Assembly (NCBI GenBank): GCA_002365595.1
Contig: DFAM01000009.1
Location: 105,649-169,648 of the forward strand
Direction: 5' to 3'
Length of the DNA stretch: 64,000 nucleotides
Source of the DNA: Acinetobacter sp. UBA3106
GTDB taxonomy: Bacteria > Pseudomonadota > Gammaproteobacteria > Pseudomonadales > Moraxellaceae
The number at the start of each line of letters is the position of its first letter. Positions within the stretch are counted from its first letter, which is position 1. Both the position numbers and the translations under genes were made by a program. Positions 1 through 7,831 of the stretch are shown here, piece after piece. Under the pieces are notes generated by a model that worked only from the letters and a program-made list of their open reading frames with translations, did no database searches and was not told where the DNA came from.

Positions 1-108
1 CCAATTCAAGAATTGCTCATGTGGATGTTCAGCCAGATGAGTTTCATGCAATTCCCCTTTTTGGTAACTTAAGCGAAGTTCGCTTAAGTCTTTAATCACA
101 TCCTTCAT
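1..108 (-). CDS. pdxH: Pyridoxamine 5'-phosphate oxidase, N-terminal part (cut by window edge)
   Basis: Only the first 36 codons are inside the window, read on the minus strand from an ATG at 108-106. They encode MKDVIKDLSELRLSYQKG followed by a segment containing HPHEQFLNW. This matches the start of Acinetobacter PdxH, with the LRLSYxxGEL element and the PxEQFxxW turn found before the FMN-binding barrel. The full enzyme uses FMN and oxygen to convert pyridoxamine or pyridoxine 5'-phosphate into pyridoxal 5'-phosphate. The start lies 9 bp after the glmM stop, so the two may be co-transcribed. The assignment rests on a short N-terminus, so it is good but not certain. Confidence 0.75.
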   Translation of the reverse strand, partial: MKDVIKDLSELRLSYQKGELHETHLAEHPHEQFLNW

Positions 109-117
109 ATTGTTACC

Positions 118-1449
118 TTAAGCTGCGTTAGCACGTACACTATCTGCAAGATGATTAGCCAAATCAGTCACTTCCTGAAGATTATCGCCTTCGACCATTA
201 CTCGAATGACCGGTTCCGTGCCCGATTTACGAATCAATAAACGGCCACGACCTTTCAACTGGGTTTCGGCCTGATCAAATTCAGCCACCAATGCAGGTAC
301 TGAATACGGGTCAAACATTTCCGCCAGACGAACATTCACCAAGACATTAGGCAATAAGCTAAAACCTTCAACCAGTTCATGCAGGGCTTTTTGCTGCTCC
401 ACCATCACAGTCAATACCTGCAAGGCAGCAATAATGGCATCACCTGTCGTGCTTTTATCTAAGGTCAAAATATGCCCTGATGGTTCACCACCAATGACCC
501 AACCTTTTTCGTCTAAGGCCTGTAACACATAACGGTCGCCTACGCTGGCACGTATAAATGGAACTTGGGCTTTTTCTAAAGCCAGTTCAAGTGCCATATT
601 GCTCATGACCGTACCAACAATGCCCGCCGGCTTGTGCTTGCCCTGAGTCGCCAAAATGTAAAGGATATGGTCACCGGTAATTTGCTCACCGTTTTTATCC
701 ACCATAATCACGCGGTCTGCGTCGCCGTCAAAGGCAATACCCAAATCTGCCTGATGTTCAACCACGGCTTTTTGCAGGTTTTCCGGATGGGTTGAACCAC
801 AGTCTTGATTGATATTTAAGCCATCTGGTTCATTATAAAGTGCCACAACTTTGGCACCCAGTTCTTTAAATACTGATGGTCCCACGTTATAGGCAGCGCC
901 GTTGGCACAGTCCACCACAATTTTTAAGTTACTCAAGTCAAAATGGTACGGAAAAGTGGATTTACAGAATTCAATATAACGACCATTGGCATCTTTCACC
1001 CGCACACTTTTGCCCAAGTTGGCGGTATCTTCAATTTTTAACTCTTTTTCCAGTTCCTGGTTAATCGCTTCCTGAATCTCGTCTGGAAGTTTTTTACCTT
1101 CGCTTGAGAAGAACTTAATCCCATTATCAAAATAAGGATTGTGCGAAGCTGAAATCACAATACCTAAACTGGCATGTAAAGCACGGGTTAAATGGGCAAT
1201 CGCAGGCGTCGGTAAAGGACCAAGCAGATGCACATATACACCCGCCGCATTTAAACCGGCTTGTAATGCAGATTCTAAAATATAGCCCGATAAGCGGGTA
1301 TCTTTACCCAAAACAACAATGGGTTTAGATTTTTTAGTGGATTGTTTTAAAACTTTACCGGCAGCAAAACCCAACCTCAAGGCAAATTCAGGTGTAATTG
1401 GAAGCTCCCCAAACTTTCCACGAATACCATCTGTTCCAAAATAACTCAT
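118..1449 (-). CDS. glmM: Phosphoglucosamine mutase GlmM
   Basis: This 443-residue protein (usual length about 445) interconverts glucosamine-6-phosphate and glucosamine-1-phosphate, the step that feeds UDP-GlcNAc into peptidoglycan and LPS synthesis in the cytoplasm. The N-terminus MSYFGTDGIRG is the family signature. The phosphorylated active serine is Ser102 in the ISASHNP motif. A Mg-binding loop FDGDADR lies near residue 240, and the sugar-binding GGEPSGH and phosphate-binding RKSGTEPVIRVM segments are in the C-terminal half. It lies between guaB and pdxH on the same strand; the guaB terminator at 1526-1553 separates it from guaB, so it probably has its own promoter in 1450-1525. Confidence 0.97.
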   Translation of the reverse strand: MSYFGTDGIRGKFGELPITPEFALRLGFAAGKVLKQSTKKSKPIVVLGKDTRLSGYILESALQAGLNAAGVYVHLLGPLPTPAIAHLTRALHASLGIVISASHNPYFDNGIKFFSSEGKKLPDEIQEAINQELEKELKIEDTANLGKSVRVKDANGRYIEFCKSTFPYHFDLSNLKIVVDCANGAAYNVGPSVFKELGAKVVALYNEPDGLNINQDCGSTHPENLQKAVVEHQADLGIAFDGDADRVIMVDKNGEQITGDHILYILATQGKHKPAGIVGTVMSNMALELALEKAQVPFIRASVGDRYVLQALDEKGWVIGGEPSGHILTLDKSTTGDAIIAALQVLTVMVEQQKALHELVEGFSLLPNVLVNVRLAEMFDPYSVPALVAEFDQAETQLKGRGRLLIRKSGTEPVIRVMVEGDNLQEVTDLANHLADSVRANAA

Positions 1450-1525
1450 TTTCTACTCGCTTTTTATACATTTATAGGGAGATTGATCATCCCATTTTAC
1501 GGTAAATACTTTACACCAAAATCAA

Positions 1526-1553
1526 AAAAGCCGTCATATAAATGACGGCTTTT
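1526..1553 (-). terminator. Intrinsic terminator of guaB
   Basis: A perfect inverted repeat AAAAGCCGTCAT / ATGACGGCTTTT with a short ATAA-type loop lies 22 bp beyond the guaB stop and continues into a T-run on the minus strand. Confidence 0.85.
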
Positions 1554-1574
1554 CCTGAATTTGATTACTAAAAA

Positions 1575-3041
1575 TCAACCAACACGGTAGTTCGGTGCTT
1601 CTTTGGTAATCGTCACATCATGTACGTGTGATTCAGACATACCTGCAGCTGTGATTTTCACAAATTTCGCATTCTGGCGAAGATCGTCCACAGTTGCAGA
1701 ACCGGTATAACCCATAGAAGAACGCAAGCCGCCCATCATTTGATGCACGATATTGCCCATAGGACCTTTATACGGTACGCGACCTTCAATACCTTCAGGA
1801 ACTAACTTCTCAGCACCGGCTTTAGAGTCCTGGAAATAACGGTCGGCAGAACCTGTTGCACCGGCCATTGCACCCAATGAACCCATACCACGGTAAGCTT
1901 TGTAGTAACGACCCTGGAAGAATTCCACTTCGCCCGGTGCTTCTTCAGTACCAGCCATCAGTGAACCGACCATAATCGTGCTTGCACCTGCACCAATCGC
2001 TTTGGCCATATCACCAGAGAAGCGAATACCACCGTCAGCAATTAAAGGAATTTGCTCTTTCAATGCATTAGCAACGCTATCGATTGCAGAGATTTGCGGC
2101 ATACCAATACCAGCAACAATACGCGTGGTACAGATCGAACCAGGACCGATACCCACTTTAACCGCATCTGCACCTGCATCAAGAAGTGCAAGAGCCGCGT
2201 CACCAGTGGCAATGTTACCGCCAATCACCTGAACTTGCGGATAGTTGGCTTTGACCCAACGTACGCGTTCAATTACCCCAGCAGAGTGACCATGAGCTGT
2301 ATCGACCACAATGGCATCCACACCCGCTTCAACCAGTGCTTCAACACGGCTTGGTGTTTCTGCACCGGTACCGACTGCCGCACCAACACGTAGACGACCT
2401 AAGTCATCTTTACAGCTGTTTGGATAAAGTTCCGCCTTACGGAAATCAGTGACAGTAATCAAACCTTTCAGTTCGTTGTTATCACCCACCACCAGTACTT
2501 TTTCAATACGATTTTTTTGCAGCAGCGCCTGGATATTTTCTTTTGATTCGTTTTCGCGAACAGTCACCAGACGGTCTTGACCTGTCATGATATTGCTAAC
2601 AGGTTGTTCCAGATTGGTTTCGAAACGTGTATCACGACCTGTCACAATACCCACAACCTTGCCATCTTTAACAACCGGCACGCCGCTGATGTTATTGGCT
2701 TGAGTGATTGCAATCAGTTCACGAACGGTAGTTTCTGGAGTCACGGTAATCGGATCTTTCACCATACCGGCTTCAAATTTTTTCACACGGCGTACTTCTG
2801 CAGCTTGCGCAGCAATATCCATGTTTTTGTGCAAGATACCAATACCGCCATTTTGCGCCATTGCAATCGCCATACGGGATTCAGTCACCGTATCCATAGC
2901 TGCTGACACAAGAGGAATATTCAGGTTAATGCCACGAGTTAGGCGTGTCTTTAAGGAGACATCTTTTGGGAGAACAGTTGAGTAGGCAGGGAGTAATAAG
3001 ACATCATCGAAGGTTAGCGCTTCTTGAACGATGGTCAACAT
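1575..3041 (-). CDS. guaB: Inosine-5'-monophosphate dehydrogenase
   Basis: This 488-residue enzyme oxidises IMP to XMP with NAD+, the committed step of GMP synthesis. The N-terminal LTFDDVLLLPAYS segment is typical. Two CBS domains occupy about residues 90-205. The catalytic loop contains GSICTTRIVAGIG with the active-site cysteine. The flap holds the AYRGMGSLGAM segment, and near the C-terminus the SSMGYTG motif is present. Length and all key residues are normal. A clean -10 box TATAAT lies on the minus strand at 3071-3076, about 30 bp before the ATG. The gene stands alone between terminators. Confidence 0.97.
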   Translation of the reverse strand: MLTIVQEALTFDDVLLLPAYSTVLPKDVSLKTRLTRGINLNIPLVSAAMDTVTESRMAIAMAQNGGIGILHKNMDIAAQAAEVRRVKKFEAGMVKDPITVTPETTVRELIAITQANNISGVPVVKDGKVVGIVTGRDTRFETNLEQPVSNIMTGQDRLVTVRENESKENIQALLQKNRIEKVLVVGDNNELKGLITVTDFRKAELYPNSCKDDLGRLRVGAAVGTGAETPSRVEALVEAGVDAIVVDTAHGHSAGVIERVRWVKANYPQVQVIGGNIATGDAALALLDAGADAVKVGIGPGSICTTRIVAGIGMPQISAIDSVANALKEQIPLIADGGIRFSGDMAKAIGAGASTIMVGSLMAGTEEAPGEVEFFQGRYYKAYRGMGSLGAMAGATGSADRYFQDSKAGAEKLVPEGIEGRVPYKGPMGNIVHQMMGGLRSSMGYTGSATVDDLRQNAKFVKITAAGMSESHVHDVTITKEAPNYRVG

Positions 3042-3324
3042 AACAGTCTCACTGGTAATTTCCGTGCGCTATTATAAACAAATCTAGCCCTAAATTTCAT
3101 TGCAATTCAAAAATTATTTTTATCTCGGGTAATTGACGCACAAAATGCGAAGAAAAACTGCCCTCATCCAATGGATCAATCCTCATATCTTAGCTCTATT
3201 AACCCTTAAGAATGGCTGGCTGGAATTCCCTCTCTCTGCATCAAACTGCTAAAACGATGCAGTATCTTCACTGTTATTAAATAACCTATAGAAGATAGAT
3301 ATTGCATTTAAAAAGCTATAAAGA
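3042..3324. other. Intergenic region upstream of guaB
   Basis: This AT-rich stretch has no credible reading frame. On the minus strand a consensus -10 box (TATAAT, 3071-3076) is the likely guaB promoter; no good -35 box stands 17 bp upstream of it. The rest shows no convincing dyad or RNA-like structure. Confidence 0.5.
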
Positions 3325-3352
3325 ATAAAAAAGCAGAGTCTTCACTCTGCTT
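3325..3352 (-). terminator. Intrinsic terminator of the cysteine-cluster gene
   Basis: Stem AAGCAGAGT / ACTCTGCTT with loop CTTC, followed on the minus strand by a run of six T residues, 25 bp beyond the stop of the gene at 3377-3742. Confidence 0.8.
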
Positions 3353-3376
3353 GAACTTAAATCCCGGGCTTACTTG

Positions 3377-3742
3377 TTAAACAACCTGATCAAAATCTGC
3401 ATCGTTGGTCGACTCGAAAGATTCAAGCGGCACAAAAGGGATCATGTTATGCGCCCGTCTTGCCTTATTGCATTGCTCATCGGCAATTTGGACTTCTTTA
3501 CACGAGGAACTGCGTGCCTCATACATGCCGCAGCTCACCTGCTTGCCTATTTCACCTGTCAGGGCAATACAGCGTGGATTTTTTTGATTGGTTCCCGCCA
3601 TACACGAATACACTGCTGTTACAGGTTCGGTATAGTGTTCAAGCATGGCAAGCCCTTCTGCCCAATAAAATGAAACGCGAAAATAGGCGCAGCACGCGCC
3701 ACAACTTAGACAGGCATCCTGCGTGAGTACTTGAGACAACAT
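3377..3742 (-). CDS. YkgJ family cysteine cluster protein
   Basis: This is a 121-residue protein with a cysteine-rich N-terminus (CLSCGACCAYFRVSFYW), followed by conserved C, Y and M residues and a further cysteine pair in QVSCGMYEARSSSC. This spacing is that of the CxBxxC zinc- or iron-chelating YkgJ family (UPF0153), whose molecular role is not established. The C-terminal MIPFVPLESFE tail is also seen in Acinetobacter members. The gene is monocistronic, on the same strand as guaB. A metal cluster is inferred from the cysteine pattern only. Confidence 0.8.
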   Translation of the reverse strand: MLSQVLTQDACLSCGACCAYFRVSFYWAEGLAMLEHYTEPVTAVYSCMAGTNQKNPRCIALTGEIGKQVSCGMYEARSSSCKEVQIADEQCNKARRAHNMIPFVPLESFESTNDADFDQVV

Positions 3743-3838
3743 TCTTATAAATTCTCGTCATCTAAACTATTTTTAGTGCGAAAATCTTAAAAAATGTTGT
3801 TGTTTAACTCAAGCTTTTTTTCATGCATCTGACGGTCA

Positions 3839-4636
3839 TTATTCAGGACAGGTAAATACGGTTTCATCCATTAAATCGACGCCGCATTCCAAGGTTTCAA
3901 TCCAGTCCAAGAATTGATTTACCTGTTCTTTTCCAATGAAAGGCGTACCGTGCTGTGGCACGATCATTTCCACATCCATGCTACGAATCATATTCACCCA
4001 AAGACGAATCACCTTATTGGAACACATATAACGTTGATGGAAGCTTTTCATCTTTGGAATATGCGCGGCAAAATTTTCCAGCGGTTTAGCTGCATCTTCC
4101 ACCATAGACGCGCCCATATCGCCGGAAAACAGAATTTTGGCAATCGGGTCATAAAACTGGAAATTACCGACTGAATGCAGGAAATGTGCCGGAACAGCGA
4201 CAATGGTTGCATGACCTAATGGAATGACCTGACCATGATCTGGAAGTTCAATCAAACGGTCGAGCCAGTTGCCCTTCATCCGGTCGCTCATGAAGGCCGA
4301 GTTCAAGTGCGGTAAGAAACGTGCCCAGAGTTTAGACGCCACCACTTTGGCCTCGGTATAGACCAGCCAGCGCGGCATAGAAGTAATAATGTCAGGGTCT
4401 TGATGGGATGCCATGACATAATCAAGGTTGGTCAAGCGGGTATATTTATTCAGTTCCATGGTGAGTGGAACATAGGTCAAGTCACCCCCTGGATCCAGCA
4501 CTGCGGCACGTTCATTATCTAGTATTAGAAACTGATTGGCTTGTACCCCTTCACCTTTGACCAGACTGGTAAAACTAATACATTTATGCGTGCCATTATC
4601 AAACAACACCTGTGATGTCGTGCGGTCAAATGCCAT
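3839..4636 (-). CDS. MBL-fold metallo-hydrolase of the oxygen-binding di-iron (ODP) type
   Basis: The protein has the beta-lactamase fold of flavodiiron proteins without a flavodoxin domain. Visible metal ligands, in order, are the HxDxD element (ASHQDPDIITS), a histidine in PAHFLHSVGN, an aspartate in LFSGDMGAS and a final histidine in VPQHGTP. This is the ODP pattern, so a di-iron oxygen- or peroxide-reacting site is plausible, but the substrate is unknown. I chose the start at 4636 (266 codons including stop) because GGGGAACAGG lies just before this ATG. An ATG 16 codons upstream (4684) extends the frame but lacks a ribosome binding site. It is probably monocistronic and sits between the cysteine-cluster gene and the Mn transporter. 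Confidence 0.75.
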   Translation of the reverse strand: MAFDRTTSQVLFDNGTHKCISFTSLVKGEGVQANQFLILDNERAAVLDPGGDLTYVPLTMELNKYTRLTNLDYVMASHQDPDIITSMPRWLVYTEAKVVASKLWARFLPHLNSAFMSDRMKGNWLDRLIELPDHGQVIPLGHATIVAVPAHFLHSVGNFQFYDPIAKILFSGDMGASMVEDAAKPLENFAAHIPKMKSFHQRYMCSNKVIRLWVNMIRSMDVEMIVPQHGTPFIGKEQVNQFLDWIETLECGVDLMDETVFTCPE

Positions 4637-4771
4637 AACCTGTTCCCCAAAAAAATCGTGATAAAAGTGCATTTTTAATGCCATACAACTTATAGGGTAT
4701 TGTGTGAATTTACAACCAATATGTATGAAAATATTGTTATATTTATCAGTAAATTGTGATTCATTTAAAAT

Positions 4772-4803
4772 AAAAAATCCCGACTAAAATGCCAGGATTT
4801 TTT
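4772..4803 (-). terminator. Intrinsic terminator of the GDT1-family gene
   Basis: An 11-bp stem with two G-U wobbles (4774-4784 with 4791-4801) and loop of six, followed by a T-run on the minus strand, lies 16 bp past the stop at 4819. Confidence 0.65.
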
Positions 4804-4818
4804 TAACACTATTCAAGT

Positions 4819-5394
4819 TTAGAAGAAATAATGTTGTATCAAAGTTGCAACACCAATAATCAAGAAGATGCTGGCACCAATTTTATGAATCAGTGGAATT
4901 GGCAATTTATCAGCCAGCTTATTCCCCACAAATACCGCCGGTGCATTGGCAATCATCATCCCAATGGTGGTCCCTAGCATCACCCAGAACACACTGTCAA
5001 AACGTGCAGCCAGAGCAACGGTCGCCACCTGGGTTTTATCGCCTATTTCCGCCAGGAAGAACAGTACAAAAGTCGCCCCAAACACGCCATATTTTTGCCA
5101 TTTATTAATATTATCGGTTTCATCTTCAAGCTCGTCTGGAACCAGCATCCAGAGTGCCATGGCAATAAAGCCAACCGATACAATCCATAGCAACACATCT
5201 GGATTGAGGACCGTAGTAATCCACTGACCAAGCACAGCCGATATACCGTGGTTCAATAAGGTTGCCAGTAAAATGGCAAGTAGAATAGGAACAGGTTTTC
5301 TAAAACGGGCAGCCAGTAACAAGGCTAATAACTGAGTTTTATCCCCCATTTCTGCAAGGGCAACAATAGCGGTTGAAATAAGCAGTTCATACAT
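4819..5394 (-). CDS. TMEM165/GDT1 family manganese transporter
   Basis: This 191-residue inner-membrane protein has two homologous halves. Each carries the family signature E-x-G-D-K-T-Q: ALAEMGDKTQLLALLLA near the N-terminus and FFLAEIGDKTQVATVALA near residue 115. These acidic motifs form the cation site of the UPF0016/GDT1 family, known from Vibrio MneA and yeast Gdt1 to move Mn2+. Six or so hydrophobic segments are visible with a charged central loop (ELEDETDN). The upstream yybP-ykoY riboswitch strongly supports a role in Mn2+ export. The ATG at 5394 follows an AGAGAAAG ribosome binding site located just after a stable hairpin. Confidence 0.88.
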   Translation of the reverse strand: MYELLISTAIVALAEMGDKTQLLALLLAARFRKPVPILLAILLATLLNHGISAVLGQWITTVLNPDVLLWIVSVGFIAMALWMLVPDELEDETDNINKWQKYGVFGATFVLFFLAEIGDKTQVATVALAARFDSVFWVMLGTTIGMMIANAPAVFVGNKLADKLPIPLIHKIGASIFLIIGVATLIQHYFF

Positions 5395-5407
5395 GTGGTC
5401 TTTCTCT

Positions 5408-5451
5408 GGCTAGCAAAATTTGCCGATGACTTATCGCTCCTGCTAGCCAAA
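5408..5451 (-). promoter_or_regulatory. Hairpin between riboswitch and start codon (probable expression platform)
   Basis: On the minus strand TGGCTAGCA (5442-5450) pairs perfectly with TGCTAGCCA (5409-5417), a 9-bp stem with a loop of about 24 nt. Its 3' foot abuts the AGAGAAAG ribosome binding site. There is no U-run after it, so it does not look like a transcription terminator; translational control is the simpler reading. The role is inferred. Confidence 0.5.
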
Positions 5452-5467
5452 AATCTGCAGAGTGATA

Positions 5468-5612
5468 AATCAAAGGTCTTGCCAACAAAAAAAGCTTTGA
5501 GAAAAGCTGAATTGGTTCTTTGCTATGATGACCATGTTCTGCGGAACAATTATGTTGACCATCACCTTTTTACATTGCGTAAAAAGCGGCTACTCCCCAA
5601 TGAAGTGGGTTG
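5468..5612 (-). promoter_or_regulatory. yybP-ykoY manganese riboswitch
   Basis: The leader of the GDT1-family gene contains the hallmark elements of this aptamer in the right order on the minus strand: TTGGGGAGTAGCC (about 5602-5587), then a stem CTTTTTAC / GTAAAAAG, then GTCAACATAA, then a TGTTC / GAACA hairpin, then an AGCTTT / AAAGCT hairpin, and finally GGCAAGACCTTTG (5483-5471). These are the conserved GGGGAGUAG, UCAACAU and GCAAGACCUUU blocks of family RF00080, which binds Mn2+ between two docked helical legs and activates Mn-exporter genes. The downstream gene is exactly the expected type. The exact boundaries are approximate. Confidence 0.88.
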
Positions 5613-5741
5613 ATTTTAATCGCAAAGCAATTTTTTATCAAATTATTTTAAGCTCAGCCTTTTAAAACAGCGCATTAAAAAAAATAAAGGCTCATACTTA
5701 AAACGCAAGACGACTCAACTTTTTGAATGGTCCGTGCCCAT

Positions 5742-5767
5742 AAAAAAACCCTGCCGAAGCAGGGTTT
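5742..5767 (-). terminator. Intrinsic terminator of aceE-aceF
   Basis: Perfect stem AAACCCTGC / GCAGGGTTT with a CGAA tetraloop and a T-run on the minus strand, 26 bp beyond the aceF stop. Confidence 0.9.
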
Positions 5768-5792
5768 ATCTTATTCGCACTTTATAAACTGA

Positions 5793-7829
5793 TTAGAGCA
5801 ATAAGCTACGAATATCAGCTAACAATTTGGTCAGTTTATTGGTAAAGCGGGCTGCATCTGCACCATTAATCACGCGATGGTCATAAGACAAAGATAGAGG
5901 CAACATAAGCTTAGGATCAAAGCCTGTGCCGTTCCAAACCGGTTGCATGGTTGCAGGTGAAATCCCCAAAATCGCAACTTGAGGCCAGTTTACCAATGGG
6001 GTAAATGCTGTACCGCCAATTGAACCCAGGCTGGTAATGGTGAAGTTCGCACCTTGCAAGTCTTTCGGTGACAATTTCTTGTCACGTGCTTTCTTGCTCA
6101 GTTCACCCAGTTCAACTGCAATTTGCTTGATTGATTTCTGATCTGGATTACGCAGTACCGGTACTGTCAAACCATCCGGTGTTGCCACGGCAATCCCCAT
6201 ATGGATTTCATTACGCAGCAGTACCGATTTTTGATCATCCGCCAAATGGCCTGCAAAATAAGGCTCTTCTTTCAACAGATGAGCCACTGCCTTGGCAATG
6301 AAAGCCAGAATCGTCAGACTAATACCGTCCTGTTTAAACTTGGCTTTGAGATCACCGCGCCAAGCTTCAAGTTCGGTAATATCGGCCAGGTCAAACTGAG
6401 TCACCTGTGGAATGTAGTTATTCAACGACAACTGCGGTACAGAAACCTGTTGCAAGCGTGTCATTGCTTTTTCTTCAACCCCACCAAATGCAGAGAAGTC
6501 TGGCAGTTTTGGCAGATCTGCCACCTGAACCGCCGCAGCAGCTACAGGAGCAGCTTGAGGCGCGGTGAGGCGTGTTTTCACGTAAGCAAAAACATCTTCC
6601 TTCATCAAACGCGTATGTGGACCTGATGCTTGCACTTCAGCCAATACCACACCCAACTCACGAGCAAGCTTACGTACCGCAGGACCTGCATATACTTTGG
6701 CATTGGCAGCATTCTGCTCTTTGCTCAGCTTATCAGCCGATTGGACCGGTGCCTGTTCTACAGGTGCTGAGGTAGGTGCTGCTGGCGCTGGTTTTGTAGT
6801 GGTTTCTGCTTTAACCGCAGGTGCAGATTCAGCTTTAGCCGCCGGAGTTGAAGCCGCTTTAACTTGACCTGCTGCTTCAATAGTCACCAAGGCAATCCCT
6901 TGAGAGACATTCTGGCCCACTTCAACATGAATGGCTTTAATCACCCCTGCTGATGGGCTTGGCACTTCAACGGTGGCTTTATCTGACTCAACCACAATAA
7001 TGCTTTGATCAGCTTCAACCGTGTCGCCGACTTGAACCAGAATTTCCGCTACTGCAGCTTTGTCCACACCCAAGTCGGGTACAGCAACTTCGATTTCACC
7101 TGCAGGCGCCGCAGCCGCTTGTGGTGCTGACCCGGCTTTGGCTTCAGGTGCAACCTGAACAGCTTCTGGCTTTGCAGCTTCAGCTTGAGTGGCAGGTGCT
7201 GATCCAGCAGTTTTCACTTTAAGAATCAGCACGCCTTCTTTGACCGAGTCGCCTTCCTTAATTTCGATAGATTCAACCGTGCCTGAAACCGTGCTCGGCA
7301 CTTCGACAGTCGCCTTGTCAGATTCCACCACCACGAGGCTTTGATCTACTTCAATCTGATCACCGACCTGAACCAGAATCTCACCGACCAGTGCTTTTTC
7401 TACCCCAATGTCCGGCAGTTTCACCTCGACAATGCTTGAGGTGGCAGCTGCTTGAGCAGGCTGTTCAACCGCATGAGTCGCCTTTGGCTGATGTGAAGAC
7501 AATTCCTGCATAATTTCCTGGTCAGGTAAAGAAGTCGGGGTATTTTCCGAAGTCTTTTGTGAAGCATCTGCTTCTTGGGCTTCAACTACACCTGTTGAAC
7601 CGTCTTCAGCTTCCAGTTCAATCAGCACTGAACCTTCTGACACCACATCGCCTGCTGCAACCGTAATACTTTTTACGATTCCTGCTGAAGTGCTGGGCAC
7701 TTCAACAGAGGCTTTATCCGATTCAAGTAAGACCAGGCTGTCATCAATCTCAACACTCTCGCCCACTTTGACCAAAATTTCTGCAACAGTGGCTTGATCA
7801 ACTCCAATATCAGGTGTTTTGATTTGCAT
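5793..7829 (-). CDS. aceF: Pyruvate dehydrogenase E2, dihydrolipoamide acetyltransferase
   Basis: This 678-residue core subunit of pyruvate dehydrogenase transfers the acetyl group from lipoamide to CoA. It has three lipoyl domains, each with the lipoylated lysine in ESDKA (near residues 40, 160 and 285), joined by Ala/Pro-rich linkers. A peripheral-subunit-binding domain follows (AGPAVRKLARELGV, about residue 385), then the catalytic domain ending in DHRVINGADAARF. The active-site His is present, and Asn replaces the more common Asp of DHRxxDG, as in the Azotobacter vinelandii enzyme. It starts 2 bp after aceE, with GAGGAG inside the aceE end, so the two are translated from one message. The E3 gene is not in the window. 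Confidence 0.97.
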   Translation of the reverse strand: MQIKTPDIGVDQATVAEILVKVGESVEIDDSLVLLESDKASVEVPSTSAGIVKSITVAAGDVVSEGSVLIELEAEDGSTGVVEAQEADASQKTSENTPTSLPDQEIMQELSSHQPKATHAVEQPAQAAATSSIVEVKLPDIGVEKALVGEILVQVGDQIEVDQSLVVVESDKATVEVPSTVSGTVESIEIKEGDSVKEGVLILKVKTAGSAPATQAEAAKPEAVQVAPEAKAGSAPQAAAAPAGEIEVAVPDLGVDKAAVAEILVQVGDTVEADQSIIVVESDKATVEVPSPSAGVIKAIHVEVGQNVSQGIALVTIEAAGQVKAASTPAAKAESAPAVKAETTTKPAPAAPTSAPVEQAPVQSADKLSKEQNAANAKVYAGPAVRKLARELGVVLAEVQASGPHTRLMKEDVFAYVKTRLTAPQAAPVAAAAVQVADLPKLPDFSAFGGVEEKAMTRLQQVSVPQLSLNNYIPQVTQFDLADITELEAWRGDLKAKFKQDGISLTILAFIAKAVAHLLKEEPYFAGHLADDQKSVLLRNEIHMGIAVATPDGLTVPVLRNPDQKSIKQIAVELGELSKKARDKKLSPKDLQGANFTITSLGSIGGTAFTPLVNWPQVAILGISPATMQPVWNGTGFDPKLMLPLSLSYDHRVINGADAARFTNKLTKLLADIRSLLL

Positions 7830-7831
7830 GC

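Noticed and set aside
1978..2985. Several plus-strand frames of 84-113 codons inside guaB
   Set aside because: They are shadows of a highly conserved gene on the minus strand and have no initiation signals.
5395..5613. 72-codon open frame on the plus strand upstream of the GDT1-family gene
   Set aside because: It covers the manganese riboswitch on the other strand, has no ribosome binding site and looks like no known protein.
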